DNA of 64,000 bases from Phytopythium helicoides (taxonomy: Eukaryota > Oomycota > Peronosporomycetes > Pythiales > Pythiaceae): positions 1,076,501 to 1,140,500 of the forward strand of contig JANFNE010000008.1 of assembly GCA_024867545.1 (NCBI GenBank), in the 5' to 3' direction. This document shows, piece after piece, positions 9,797-19,963 of this stretch (position 1 is its first letter; the number at the start of each line of letters is the position of its first letter). A program made the translations under genes and the position numbers. The notes under the pieces are model-generated. The model saw nothing but the letters and a program-made list of their open reading frames with translations. It did not search any database and was not told the DNA's origin.

Positions 9797-10171
9797 GAGC
9801 TGTAACCCAAGACCCGCCGAGATGGTGGTACAGATCTTGCCTGAATGTGCTGCTGCTTGTCCGTGTTTGTAGAAAAGTGTTATGAAACCGAGCGGGCCAG
9901 AATCCTAGACCTCTTCTTGAAAGGCTACGTCAAAATAAAACTGGCTCATGTGATCAAAGCTTTCCTTCCGGTTGACGTTCGAAGGTGTTGTCTTTCGTGG
10001 TTCGCGTCCGTGTGTGCCACGGGTAGCCAGGTTTCTGAGATCTTTTTCTTTGCCACGGTGATTGCTTGGCGCCTGGTGTTTCCTGCAGCATCAACACGAT
10101 CGCTCGACAACAATTGCTTGCCGAATCGTTACTGATCTTCAAGTTCTGCTAGGTGAACTGCTTCAAGGTCC
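9797..10171. other. Convergent 3' intergenic region, no gene seen
   Basis: This region lies between the 3' ends of START/FYVE-like copy 2 (+) and bZIP-3 (-). The short ORFs present overlap both strands without recognisable content. It presumably contains both 3' UTRs. Confidence 0.5.
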
Positions 10172-11356
10172 TCAAGAGGGCTTGATCCGAAGGATGGGAC
10201 CCACGAAGGCGTTTTCCCACAGCAACACGACCGTGACCATCTCCATGAGCACATTGTGAGCGTAAGCGCGCTGGCCGTTGGTCGTAAGTCCGACGAGGGT
10301 TACGTCGGCACCGGCTTCTAGCTTCGTTGAGGGATCCACAACCGGGGTAAAAACCCAGCCGTACATGGTGTGTGCGTTCACGCCCATGTGGAATGACACA
10401 TCCTTGGCCAGACACTCATCCACCGATGACCCGTACACATTGAGGTTGCAGGTGCCGATGAGGAACCCTTGACCGTTGGGCAGCGCTCTCCGGAACACGA
10501 TGAGCGTGAAGCGGAACCGCGTCGAGCTGAACCCCTGCTCGGGCCTGCTGTTGGGGATCTCGAGCTCACGGACAACCACTGCCGCATCGGGATTGAGCCA
10601 CTGGAGCACCTTCATGCCGTGTGCCCATCTCATGACACTTGCCAGGCGTTTCATATCGGTGGTCGCATGCCAAGTCTTGTCAAAGAGGGGGCGAGTCCGG
10701 GAGTTGTGCAGGAACCTCTTGCTCAGATGATACCTCGCGGTAGCCGACGCGTCGATGCACCTCCTGTCTTCCCATCCGAGCGCCATGTTCCCTCGCGGGA
10801 CGAGCGAGCGTGTGATCTCGGCGTTCTCGAAAATCTTGAGCGTTGCCAAGTCCACGAGCATGCCCATCTGTCCGTCGATCATGATCCATTCAAGCAGCGG
10901 GGCGAGCGAGATGTCGTCAAAGCCCGCGTGTGCATCCTGGTTGTCGTCCCTATCATCCAGCTGTTGGACGGGCGGCGGGCGCGCGCTCTCGTCCGTCAGC
11001 ATGCGCTGCACCGCCGCCTCGGCCTCCTGGAACTCGTGCACCTGCGCTCGCAGCCGCTGGTTGGCCACGCTGAGCGCCGCCGTCTGCGCCAGCAGCTCGG
11101 CCATGGCCCCGTCGTCACCCTGGAGCCGCTGCGCCTGGCGCTTGGAGGCCGCCACCAGCGCCTGTAGCTGCCGCTCCAGCTGCGCCACCGAGCGCTGCGC
11201 GTCCTCCTTGGCCCCGCGCTTGCGCTGCCGCACGCGCCGCATGGACTCGCGGTTGCGCTGCCGCCGCCTCTCGAGCTGCTCGCGCGCCTTGGCATCGCTC
11301 TGCGGCGCGTCGTGGGCGGCGGACGGCGACGTCGGCGAGCTGGTCGGCGACCTCAT
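10172..11356 (-). CDS. bZIP transcription factor (bZIP-3)
   Basis: Predicted nuclear transcription factor of 394 aa. The open frame runs 36 codons further upstream but only to a GTG, so ATG 11356 is chosen. The basic region at about residues 30-50 (RRRQRNRESMRRVRQRKRG) has the invariant Asn at 35, Met instead of the second Ala, and Val at the usual Ser/Cys position. It is followed by a long coiled coil (about 55-135) rich in Gln, Leu and Ala. The C-terminal ~230 residues match the domain of bZIP-1 and bZIP-2, including a GWEDRR segment, a TWHATTDMK segment and a terminal WENAFVGPILR. It is intronless. A CCAAT-like element lies ~100 bp upstream at 11456. Confidence 0.87.
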   Translation of the reverse strand: MRSPTSSPTSPSAAHDAPQSDAKAREQLERRRQRNRESMRRVRQRKRGAKEDAQRSVAQLERQLQALVAASKRQAQRLQGDDGAMAELLAQTAALSVANQRLRAQVHEFQEAEAAVQRMLTDESARPPPVQQLDDRDDNQDAHAGFDDISLAPLLEWIMIDGQMGMLVDLATLKIFENAEITRSLVPRGNMALGWEDRRCIDASATARYHLSKRFLHNSRTRPLFDKTWHATTDMKRLASVMRWAHGMKVLQWLNPDAAVVVRELEIPNSRPEQGFSSTRFRFTLIVFRRALPNGQGFLIGTCNLNVYGSSVDECLAKDVSFHMGVNAHTMYGWVFTPVVDPSTKLEAGADVTLVGLTTNGQRAYAHNVLMEMVTVVLLWENAFVGPILRIKPS

Positions 11357-12351
11357 GGGCGGTCGGCGGCACGAAGGGAAGTGATGGGCCTTGACGTCGC
11401 GGTGGCGACGGGGAGAGGGTATTAGCCAATTGGAGAGCTGTAAAATGATTTTCCAGCCAATCACAGACGCGGAATGACTCTGTGATTGATACCTCGGATA
11501 TCATGGCGGAACTGGATGTTGCAGCGCGCTGCTACATGTACTTGCATGCAAAAGCGGATTTTGTTGGTGGAGGCTCGTGATTCTAGAGACCGCTCAGAGA
11601 TGGAAGAAGTTGATGAGTCGACAAGAGGTTGGGAATCCAGCTGCAGTGGAGGAGGTGTGATTTACAGATTGGGCTTTTGCACTTTTTCATTTGATCTGGC
11701 CAACCGATCCGATGCGAGTTGGTGCTCCACTTGGCACACGGGATCTGTTGCCAACTCTGAATCAAACATGCTTCATTGCCGTAACTTTATCATCGAGCTG
11801 AAACAAACACTAGCTATTTCCTGGATCACCAAGGCTCTTGCGCCACGATCAGCGAGACTTTTGCTGACCTTCTCAACAATGACACCGAGCTCGAGCTCGA
11901 GCTCGTTGGGGTGTCAAGATCCATACTCGTAATTGTGCTACGATGCTATCGAGGGGTTCTTTGTCGAGTTTGATGGCTGCTGCATTCCCATCGGGAATCC
12001 CGATTCGAGATGGAACGTCAGACTCAGCCTCGATTCTTTTGGGACTTACTGCGCAATCTTCAAGGATAACCCGATGGTAAAGCAAGCGAATCCAAATATT
12101 TAGGAGGGTGCCACCTGGGCTACGCGCAAACAAAGCAATGCTGGCGAATGGATACGCAAAGCGAATTGGGCCGCTATATCAGACAACTTGGGCTCGAATG
12201 AAGGCTAGTCTTCAGTAAATGAACGAGCACGCTTTACACAGAATCTGCAGTGTACAGGCGACCCATGCGCGGTTTATTGTCATAGGGGAGCAAGTGGAGT
12301 TTGTTTCTGGTGGTATTTCTAGTTGGATACGATAGATAGTTGTGACTGAGC
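11357..12351. other. Intergenic, bZIP-3 promoter side; no gene seen
   Basis: This 995-bp region holds a GCCAATCACAG element at 11456-11466 and a short GAGCTC-type simple repeat at about 11888-11907. No ORF here has recognisable domains. The START/FYVE-like copy 3 gene ends at its right edge. Confidence 0.45.
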
Positions 12352-14487
12352 TCACACGCGAGACGAGTACCGCGCATATTCCTCGCTGTCAAAGAGCACA
12401 ACTTTCGGCGCCGAGTCGCGCGGCGCAGGCGTGGCCGTGCTGAAGGCCTTCTGTCTCGCGCCGCCGAACACTCGGTACTGGTGCTGCTGCGGCTGCTGCT
12501 GGCGAGCGAAATACTGCGTCGAGCGCGGCGGAAGTCGCGATGAACTGCTGTTGCTGCTGCTGTTGCTAGCGGCGATAGCGTCGGCAGTCTGAGGGTCCAG
12601 CAGATCGTAGGACGGTCGCGCGCCGTAAATGCTGGCCCCGCGCGTCCAGCGCTGGCGGGGCGTTGCGGCCGACCCAGTGGACGAAATGCTCAGGCGGCTG
12701 GCTCCGTACGGCCCGGATGGCGCAGTGGCGCGGCTCATGGGAGTCAGCAGCGACTTCGGCGTCATCCCTTCCATTTGGGAACCCGCGCGAACTCGGGGGA
12801 TGCCAGTCATCTCCTCGATCGCGAGATCCGAGGCACTCTGCTGGTTAGCTGCCACGACGCACGGCAAGCAAAAGTTGAGCGCCTTGTCTGTCACATCTGG
12901 CATGTGCGTGGTCTGGCCGAGTGCATTGCGCAAAGCCTTGCCGCCGCTGTTGCTACGCCCGCGGCTTCGATCCGACGATGCTGACTGCGAGGTCGACGAA
13001 GCCGTGACGCCGCCACCACTCGTGTCGATGCCGCTCCCAATCAACTGCTGGTGCAGCTCGCGGCTGCTCTCGTCGCTCCACGCAAAGCGCAGCTTCTTGG
13101 TCACGCTGCAGCGAGAACAAATCATGTGGAAGCAGATGGTGCACGGCGTCGCGCTACGGTCGAACACACCTCCGAGCGAGCAGTCGCAGACGTGGCACTT
13201 GCCAGGCGACAACTCGAGCGTTGGTTCGTCGTAGTGGTCAACCGGGTTGTGATCACCAGCCTCCGACATGTCGACGTCCCCGTCATGGCCGTTGTGCGTC
13301 GGCGGGTAGAGCACCACGCCGGGCTCATCGGCCTCAACGATGCCGTACATGTTGTACTGCTGGTACCGGTTGACGTTCGACGGCGGGTAACGCGAGGTCG
13401 AGCTCTTGCGGATCGCGCTAGGCGATCGGCCAGCGGCATAAGCAGTCGAGGTGGTGCGGCGACGACGGCGCTGGCGGTCTCGCTGCGCGACTTGCGCTGC
13501 CCTTGCGATCTTCTTGTGGTGCGCGCAGTCACCAGCGCTGTACGCGAGCGTGAGCGCCAGGTCGGCGGCGACGCTGATCGCCACGAACTGCATCATCCCA
13601 CCCAACGGGTCGTAGAATCCGCGAGAGAAGTAGCGGAGCGGCCCGTTGACGTTGCTTCCGATGGCAGACGCCGGTGCTGCTTCGTGGAAGAGCTGGACCA
13701 TGGAGCTCTTGGCGCGCACGACCGAGTCGGCGACCGCGACCGCGCCGAGCTGTGCTAGCGCTCGCACGCTGACGGAATGGATGACGCGGTAGCCGACGCG
13801 GTCGCCGTTGCTGCGGTGTGTGATTCCCGTGGCTTCGAGGAATAGCAGATCGCGCTTCTTGAGGGATCCGGCGTGGCGACGCGCGACCCACTTGAGTCCT
13901 AGGAAGCGGAAGGGCTCGCTGGCTGATGGCTGCTCGAGCGCCGCGAGCACCGCGGCGTCAACGATCGCGCCGTCCTCCGTGTACGCGCTGGCAAGCTTGA
14001 GGTCGCGCGTGTTGGCGCTGGTGAGTCCGTACATGGCGTCGTCCAGCGCCGTGCCGGAAGGCAGCGAGCCCGATACGAGCATGAGCGGGAGCGTGGTCTC
14101 TCGGATCGCGGTGGCGGCCATGTCGCCCGTGACTTCGCTCGAGCTGCTGGAGGAGCTCGTGGGCGTCCACCGCGGGCGCACGACGGCGTCCTTGCGCTGC
14201 TTGTATGCCGCGAGTTGGTCTCTGCGCTTGACGAGCTTCCAGTCGCGCGGGTCAACACGCGAGCCGTTGGCCTCAAAGTCGTCGTAGGCGCGCAGTGCGT
14301 CGGCCAGCAGCAGCTCAGCCAGCCGCGAGACGACCAGCGTCTCGTCCTCAGAGAGCGTCACAGCGCGCGCCTCGAGCGCCGAGTAGGCCGACAGCGTCTC
14401 GAGCTCTGGCAGCGCCGACGGCAGGCGCGCCGCCGTGTTGGCGCGCGAGCGCAGCCGCGAGCGCGAGAGGAAGCCGCCGCCGTCCAT
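12352..14487 (-). CDS. START-like domain plus FYVE-like zinc finger with a large loop insertion (copy 3)
   Basis: Intronless 711-aa member of the START/FYVE-like trio. The START-like region spans residues ~45-320, with DWKLVKRRDQLAAYKQR near 82-98, ASEPFRFLGLKW at ~189-200 and ITHRSNGDRVGYRVIHSV at ~222-239. The finger has pairs C431/C434, C449/C452, C457/C460 and C540/C543. The last gap is 79 residues instead of the 22-26 of copies 1 and 2, because a Ser/Gly-rich low-complexity insert separates the third and fourth pairs. A further ~165-residue Ser/Gln-rich tail follows. Start ATG 14487 is in frame with the conserved N-terminus. It could still fold as a zinc finger with a long excursion, or the insert may have changed its ligand; this cannot be told from sequence. 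Confidence 0.85.
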   Translation of the reverse strand: MDGGGFLSRSRLRSRANTAARLPSALPELETLSAYSALEARAVTLSEDETLVVSRLAELLLADALRAYDDFEANGSRVDPRDWKLVKRRDQLAAYKQRKDAVVRPRWTPTSSSSSSSEVTGDMAATAIRETTLPLMLVSGSLPSGTALDDAMYGLTSANTRDLKLASAYTEDGAIVDAAVLAALEQPSASEPFRFLGLKWVARRHAGSLKKRDLLFLEATGITHRSNGDRVGYRVIHSVSVRALAQLGAVAVADSVVRAKSSMVQLFHEAAPASAIGSNVNGPLRYFSRGFYDPLGGMMQFVAISVAADLALTLAYSAGDCAHHKKIARAAQVAQRDRQRRRRRTTSTAYAAGRSPSAIRKSSTSRYPPSNVNRYQQYNMYGIVEADEPGVVLYPPTHNGHDGDVDMSEAGDHNPVDHYDEPTLELSPGKCHVCDCSLGGVFDRSATPCTICFHMICSRCSVTKKLRFAWSDESSRELHQQLIGSGIDTSGGGVTASSTSQSASSDRSRGRSNSGGKALRNALGQTTHMPDVTDKALNFCLPCVVAANQQSASDLAIEEMTGIPRVRAGSQMEGMTPKSLLTPMSRATAPSGPYGASRLSISSTGSAATPRQRWTRGASIYGARPSYDLLDPQTADAIAASNSSSNSSSSRLPPRSTQYFARQQQPQQHQYRVFGGARQKAFSTATPAPRDSAPKVVLFDSEEYARYSSRV

Positions 14488-17400
14488 GAGAGTGCGTCGC
14501 GGGGCGGGAGCAGGCGACAGAGGCGGAATGAGCGCGCGCCACGAGCTCGCGGGGCCGGTCGTGGCCTTGCGCGTCGCGTCGCCGGCGGCTCTAGCGCCAC
14601 GGATCGCGGCGAGAGAAGGCGGAGTGGGAGCGCCAGCACGTGCTCATGCGGGCCATCTTGCCTTTCCAGCCGACGAGCCGGTGGGTTCTTTACGACGCGC
14701 TGAAACCCACGCGCTGGCGATGTGGTATTTGGTCTTGAAGGTTTGTTTGGAGCGTTAATGGGAGAATAATTTTAATATGTTAGACGTGTATAGAGTTTGT
14801 GAGAGAGCGCGAAAAGCGGACTGTCCATGCCGCGATGGCCAGTTTGCCCACCGCATTGCCAACGGGGGACGCCAGCAAATCCACAACCTGCCGCAGCTGA
14901 CTATCCACACACCTGGTGCGCATGCCGTAGGATGGGCTATCATTTCTCAAAGGATTGTTGATACGTGTAAAGTAAGAAGCGTTGTGGGTGCAAGTGACTG
15001 CTGTATAAGATAAAAGAGGTAGTGGCGCCACGTCAGGACGTGTTGCAGCACGGAGGAAACTGGACGCCCCAAAGCTCGCCGACACTTTCCCCGAAGCGTC
15101 CGCAAGATCTCAATGGCGGAGCGCTGGCTGCCATCTCTGGACTTGAGGGGGTGGATGGATGCTCTTAGTGTGGAGGTGTAGGTCAGCAGCTTGAAGGATA
15201 TGCGTGACCACAGACGCCAGCCAGCTGGGCGGCGAATGGACCGCTGCACGCCCACCAGCAGGGCCATTGCACACTCTACAGCGGTCTCGACGCTGCTGTC
15301 AATTCAGCATGAGTGCTGACAACCAGCCAATGGTTAGGAGCAGCTCCAGGCTTGCTCTAGTTGGAGTTGGCCCCCGAAGAACGGAGAGAGCTCCGTGGAG
15401 GGCGAAGGAAGGAGCCCATGACGGATATGAGGAGGACGGACCCGCCACGACAGCGTCATGTGTCCCATCAGAGTGCGTGGCGTCAGCGGCACGTCATTTT
15501 TTGGGGCTCAAACGAGGCGACCTGGACCACGGTGTCGTCACGGTTGACACCGGCGCCGGCCAGTGCGAGGCTCCATCGCTAATGACCGAATTCTGCTTGG
15601 CGGTCCCATCGAGCACTCTTCGGGTGGTCATGAGCGAGCACGACAGGGCTCATAAGGATTCGGAAATTTGCGCTGCCGACAGCATTTGTCGTCGACACTC
15701 TTGGACTCGCCGCTCATGGTCCAGCATTTTGCGATGGCGGGGAACACAGCAGTCGCCACAGGATAATTACTGCGCGCTGCTTCTTCCTGCTGTCTACTGT
15801 CGCAGGATGGATGGTGAGGCATCGATCAGCTGGTCCTGCGCACACTGTGGCGCTATGCAGCTCCTCAAGGCATTAGAGCCGAGGGGCGAGCGAGCACTCG
15901 TCAGGCCACAAAACGGCAGGAGAACCAGGTCCGTGAGTGCTCGGTGGTTGTTGTGTGCGTTGGACCCTCGTTGCGTCCAGCTGAATGGAATCATGAAGCC
16001 AGCGAGAGGCAACGCTAATGCTAGCGTCGCTTGAGATGACTCGCCACTTGATGAGCGCTGCTCAACCCAAGAGGCCACCGTCACGGCGAGACTTGGAAGA
16101 ATTCGAAAGATCGTGTGCGCCGCCAGGCAATTCTGGCTGCTCTGGTGCCGAGTGACAAGGCGTTGCGATTCCTCACCACTCATGGAGGAATATGTTGCGG
16201 TGGAGACTTCGCCGATCGGTCTGTACGCATGCAGCGGCTCCGGCGAGAGCAAACGTCTACCCCCGAAGTGCTTGAAGTGGCTTGAGCTGCGCGGTGTCCT
16301 TCTGCCCGCACACCGCAACGATCTTGTCCCAAAGCAGAATCAAGCTCGCGAAACCATGACTCCCAACTGGGATTTGTCGCCATGTGATTGATGCCTCCTC
16401 ATCAACGCTGTGTGACATCAGCTGTCGCGCCAGAGAGCACTCGTCTTTGACATCAGTCACAGTCAGCGACGCGAGAGAGCGGCCCCGATCACGCACACTG
16501 TCACACCAGGTGTCTGCGCAGTGTTGTTAATCCAGCTCCACCTGTCTGGCAAGGTATGTAGGCTCCGGCTGAGCTCCGTGCGACCGGTCAGCCCGAACAC
16601 CAGCCGTGTGGTTTTGCTCCGACCCCGGAGCTGACGAGATAAGGCTTAGGGCGGTCAGCTCCGCATTGACAATCTATCCTGCACAATGCAACGTCTCCTC
16701 CTCAACTGGATCAGCACCCTGAATTGTAGTGATCCAGCCAGCCAACGGATCTCGTCCGTACCTTTCGACTGACTTCATTGGTGGACCGTCATAGAGAGCT
16801 CTCCATCTCCCTGGCTTCGGCCCCGTCGCCCTGGTCATGCCATCGCGCAAGTCGAGCATGCAGGCAGCCAAGGGGTCAGTCGTCGACTCGTTGTCGCCTC
16901 GACGGCGCCGCGAACGGATCAGCACGGCACTTGATACGGTACCACACTGGCAAGGTTGCGTAAGCTTGAATTGGACTAGGCTGTCGCCTGCAGATCCTGG
17001 CGTGGTGTCCGTCGATTGACTCTGCATCACGTGGTGCGGCACACAGTGGGCCGACAGAGTCAAAAAGTCAAGTGGGTGTCGATCGAGCAGACCGTACAAT
17101 ACCTCTATTTTATCATGAAACGTCTCACATACTACGTACCTCTTCGCAATGTACATACAATAAAATAACACTATATCCTCTAATATATGATATCATTTAT
17201 CGATCAACAGCTCTGCGCCGGGTCTTCAAGTGGAGGTGGTCGCCCCGGTGCTACACTTCGCGAGTTGAATCGTTGATGATGTAGCGGAGCCCGTGGCGAA
17301 AGCAAATTCAAATGGCGACAAAGTGTTTGCAATGCGGAGACCTGGGAGCTGGGCTACCGTGCCACTGTCTCGTACGGTAGGGATGATACATTGCATGACA

Positions 17401-17834
17401 AGGCCACGAGGCCAACGCCTCGAGCCGCCAGCTGGGCATTCGCCACACCCACTTGCTCTCTGGTGGCGTCGCTGGCGTCCATCTGGCCAAAGGACTCAAC
17501 CAAAGCAACCGAACCCTGCCCCAGTCGCGGCCGTCCTGCTTCTCCAGCCGACTCTGCTGCTCTCTTCCATTGTATCAACGGCCGGTTGAGCAGCAGCAGT
17601 TGAGCCGTGCAGCTTGCTGTCCATTTCTTTCCCGACCCGGCGCCTCTCGGAAGGAAAACAGCACTCGACATCAGTCACAAGCAACGGACAAGCCCTCGTC
17701 TTTATCAGCTCCGCGACCGTCCGACCTTCGCAGCACTCACCAACTTGCTTGGTACGGAAGACGAGACCCGAAGGGCAACGTGGCACGGCTAGCATCGACT
17801 AAATCTGCTCCGTCCCGTACTCGCATCGTCGGCC
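14488..17834. other. Gene-poor 3.3-kb region; one doubtful ORF
   Basis: No gene can be supported here. The longest ATG-initiated plus-strand ORF is 15309-16034 (241 aa). It is Arg/Ser-rich, has no domain I recognise and has overlapping long frames on the other strand, so it may be chance. The region around 17150-17200 is AT-rich. TACGGTA matches occur at about 16937 and 17374. The right end must include the promoter of the first permease. Confidence 0.4.
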
Positions 17835-19420
17835 ATGAAGACCCAGAACGTGTCGCCGAACCACCCGATCGGCATCTCCGGCCCCTTCATGTACGTTGCC
17901 CCTCCTCGTCCTCGAGCTCTTGGTCTTTGTCTTGTTGATTGACCACCGCATCGTGGTCTAACAGTGTCTTCAACTCCGACAGGGACATTGGCGACTTTGA
18001 TAAGGTTGATATGATCGAGTCCCCCATGTTCGACCGCGAGATCGGTGCCATGCCAGTTCATGGAGCGTACGTCAACCATCGTGTCATTGGCACGACGAGC
18101 CTCGTGGCCATCATGTACATGTTCTTGTGTGCCGGTCCGATCGGTTCGGAGGAATCGTACTCATCTGGTGGTCCGCTCTTCGGTCTGCTCGGGAACATTA
18201 TCTACTCGCTGGTCGTCTCTATCCCTTACGCATACATCGTGGCGGAGCTGTGTTCGGCGTTTCCCGAGGACGGTGGGTTTACAGTGTGGGTAATGAACGC
18301 GTTCGGTCCGTTCTGGGGCTTCCTTGTCGGCTATTGGTCGTGGATTGCCGGTACCCTTCGAGGTGCTCTCGTGCCTGGCACACTGGTCAACCTCATTCTC
18401 CGGCATTACAAGATCACTATTACAAGCACGGGGACTTTGTTTGCTTTGAAGGCTGGCACCGCGATCATCCTGTCGATTCCTGTCATCATTGGTTCCAAGT
18501 CTGTCGCTCGAATCAGTCTGTTCATTACGGCATTCGTGCTGTTCGCGTTTACCATCTTCTCAATTTGGGGATTCGCGACGGCTGAGGATTTTGACGATCT
18601 CTTCGAAGTTCGACACGAGAACACAACCTACAACACGGTGACCGAAGATGCTGAGTTCTCTGGCCCGGTAGCAGTCGAGTGGGGTACATTCCTCAACATT
18701 CTGTTTTACAAGAACAAGGGTATCAACAACGCGTCCGTCTTCGGTGGCGAGATCCGAAACCCAGCGCGAGCCTACTCGATGGCAATCGCAACTGTGACGG
18801 TGCTTATGTGCGTGACGTACATCGTTCCTATGACGGCGGGCCTCTTATCCAACAGTATCAACTGGAGCCAATTGACCAAGGATTCGTTCCCTTACATCGC
18901 CCGAGTCGTTGGAGGAAGCTTCCTCAATGAGCTTATTGTCATCGCCGCGTGCATTGGTACCGCTGGCATGTATGTCGCCGCTCTCTACGTGAAGGCTTTT
19001 TTGCTCTCGGGAATGGCAGAGAACCAGCTTGTGCCGAACGTCATTTCGATGCGCCATTCTCGCTTCCAGTCGCCAATTGTCGCTATCGGCATCACCCTCA
19101 TCACCATGATCCCGCTGGTAAACCTCGACTTCGACGACATGCTTCCGATGACCAACGCGTATTCTGCTGCCATCGAGCTTCTCATTATTGCGACAAGCGT
19201 GAGTCTTCGTCGACGACTTCCGTACATCCCGCGTCCGACCAAGGTGCCTGGTGGTATTCCCATGCTTCTGATCCTTGCCACGTTCCCAACCTTCATGTTC
19301 GGTTACATCACGTTCTACGCCTTCACGAATGGCGTTTCTATCGCGTTGATCGGTGGGTTTCTCGTGCCGGGCCTCGCTTACGGTTGCTACCGGTTCTACT
19401 TCCGCCGAGCACTCGCATAG
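17835..19420 (+). CDS. APC-superfamily permease, polyamine/amino-acid transporter type (copy 1, two exons)
   Basis: Predicted 503-aa plasma-membrane transporter with about 11-12 hydrophobic segments. The frame of the main exon begins without an ATG. A 56-bp first exon (17835..17890, ATGAAGACC start) joins exon 2 (17965..19420) across a 74-bp intron (GTACGT..TAACAG) and restores an in-frame start. Family features are CAGPIGSEE near the first helix, ELCSAFPEDGGFTVWVMNAFGPFWGFLVGYWS split across helices 2-3, and FGGEIRNPARAY after helix 6. These match plant PUT/LAT-type polyamine and amino-acid importers. The next gene is a paralogue in tandem, 543 bp downstream. The substrate cannot be assigned. 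Confidence 0.87.
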
Positions 19421-19963
19421 ATGAAGCGACAGAACTTGTAGTCTGATGGGCGTGTGCAGTAGGCATTGCTTAGGGATATGACGAAAAAAATCCAGTACTG
19501 TAGTGAGTTTCCATATGCGTTATCGTCTAGCCAAGGCGACAGAGCGTAGAGCTCTCTCTGGACTCCATTCTCTCTGTACACACCAAAAGCTCGATCGACG
19601 GCGGCTGTCCTCCTTCAAAATGAACGAATGAGGCAAAAAGCCGAGAAATACGTCCAGAAACTACATGATCGGCTTTCTTGATGTAATGTGCGCGAGCATG
19701 GAGGGTTAGCTGAATCCGCGGATGACTGCGGGGCCATGGAGCAGTCCTCTTATTGCCAAAGCGGCAATCAGCCAATTACTACAGTCGTGGGGCCAGTCGA
19801 GTTGCCGGAGTGCGCCAGCCCATCGAGATCCTCTTTCGCGTCTCTCAGTCCGACATTACGCCAAGCTGAGCTTTCGTAGCCTTCTCGCCTCCTTTTTCCG
19901 TTTACGGGCTCACTCATATCTGGATTCCGACTGTCGAGCGAGCGAGGCTGGAACAGCAGCGTC
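19421..19963. other. Intergenic between tandem permeases
   Basis: This 543-bp spacer contains the 3' UTR of permease copy 1 and the promoter of copy 2. A CAGCCAAT motif lies near 19769. No further gene is supported. Confidence 0.45.

Noticed and set aside
12629..13758. Plus-strand ORFs of 201 and 235 aa
   Set aside because: Antisense shadows of START/FYVE-like copy 3 in GC-rich sequence.
15309..16034. 241-aa ORF as a gene
   Set aside because: No recognisable domain, long competing frames on the opposite strand, no consistent codon pattern; reported only as doubtful.
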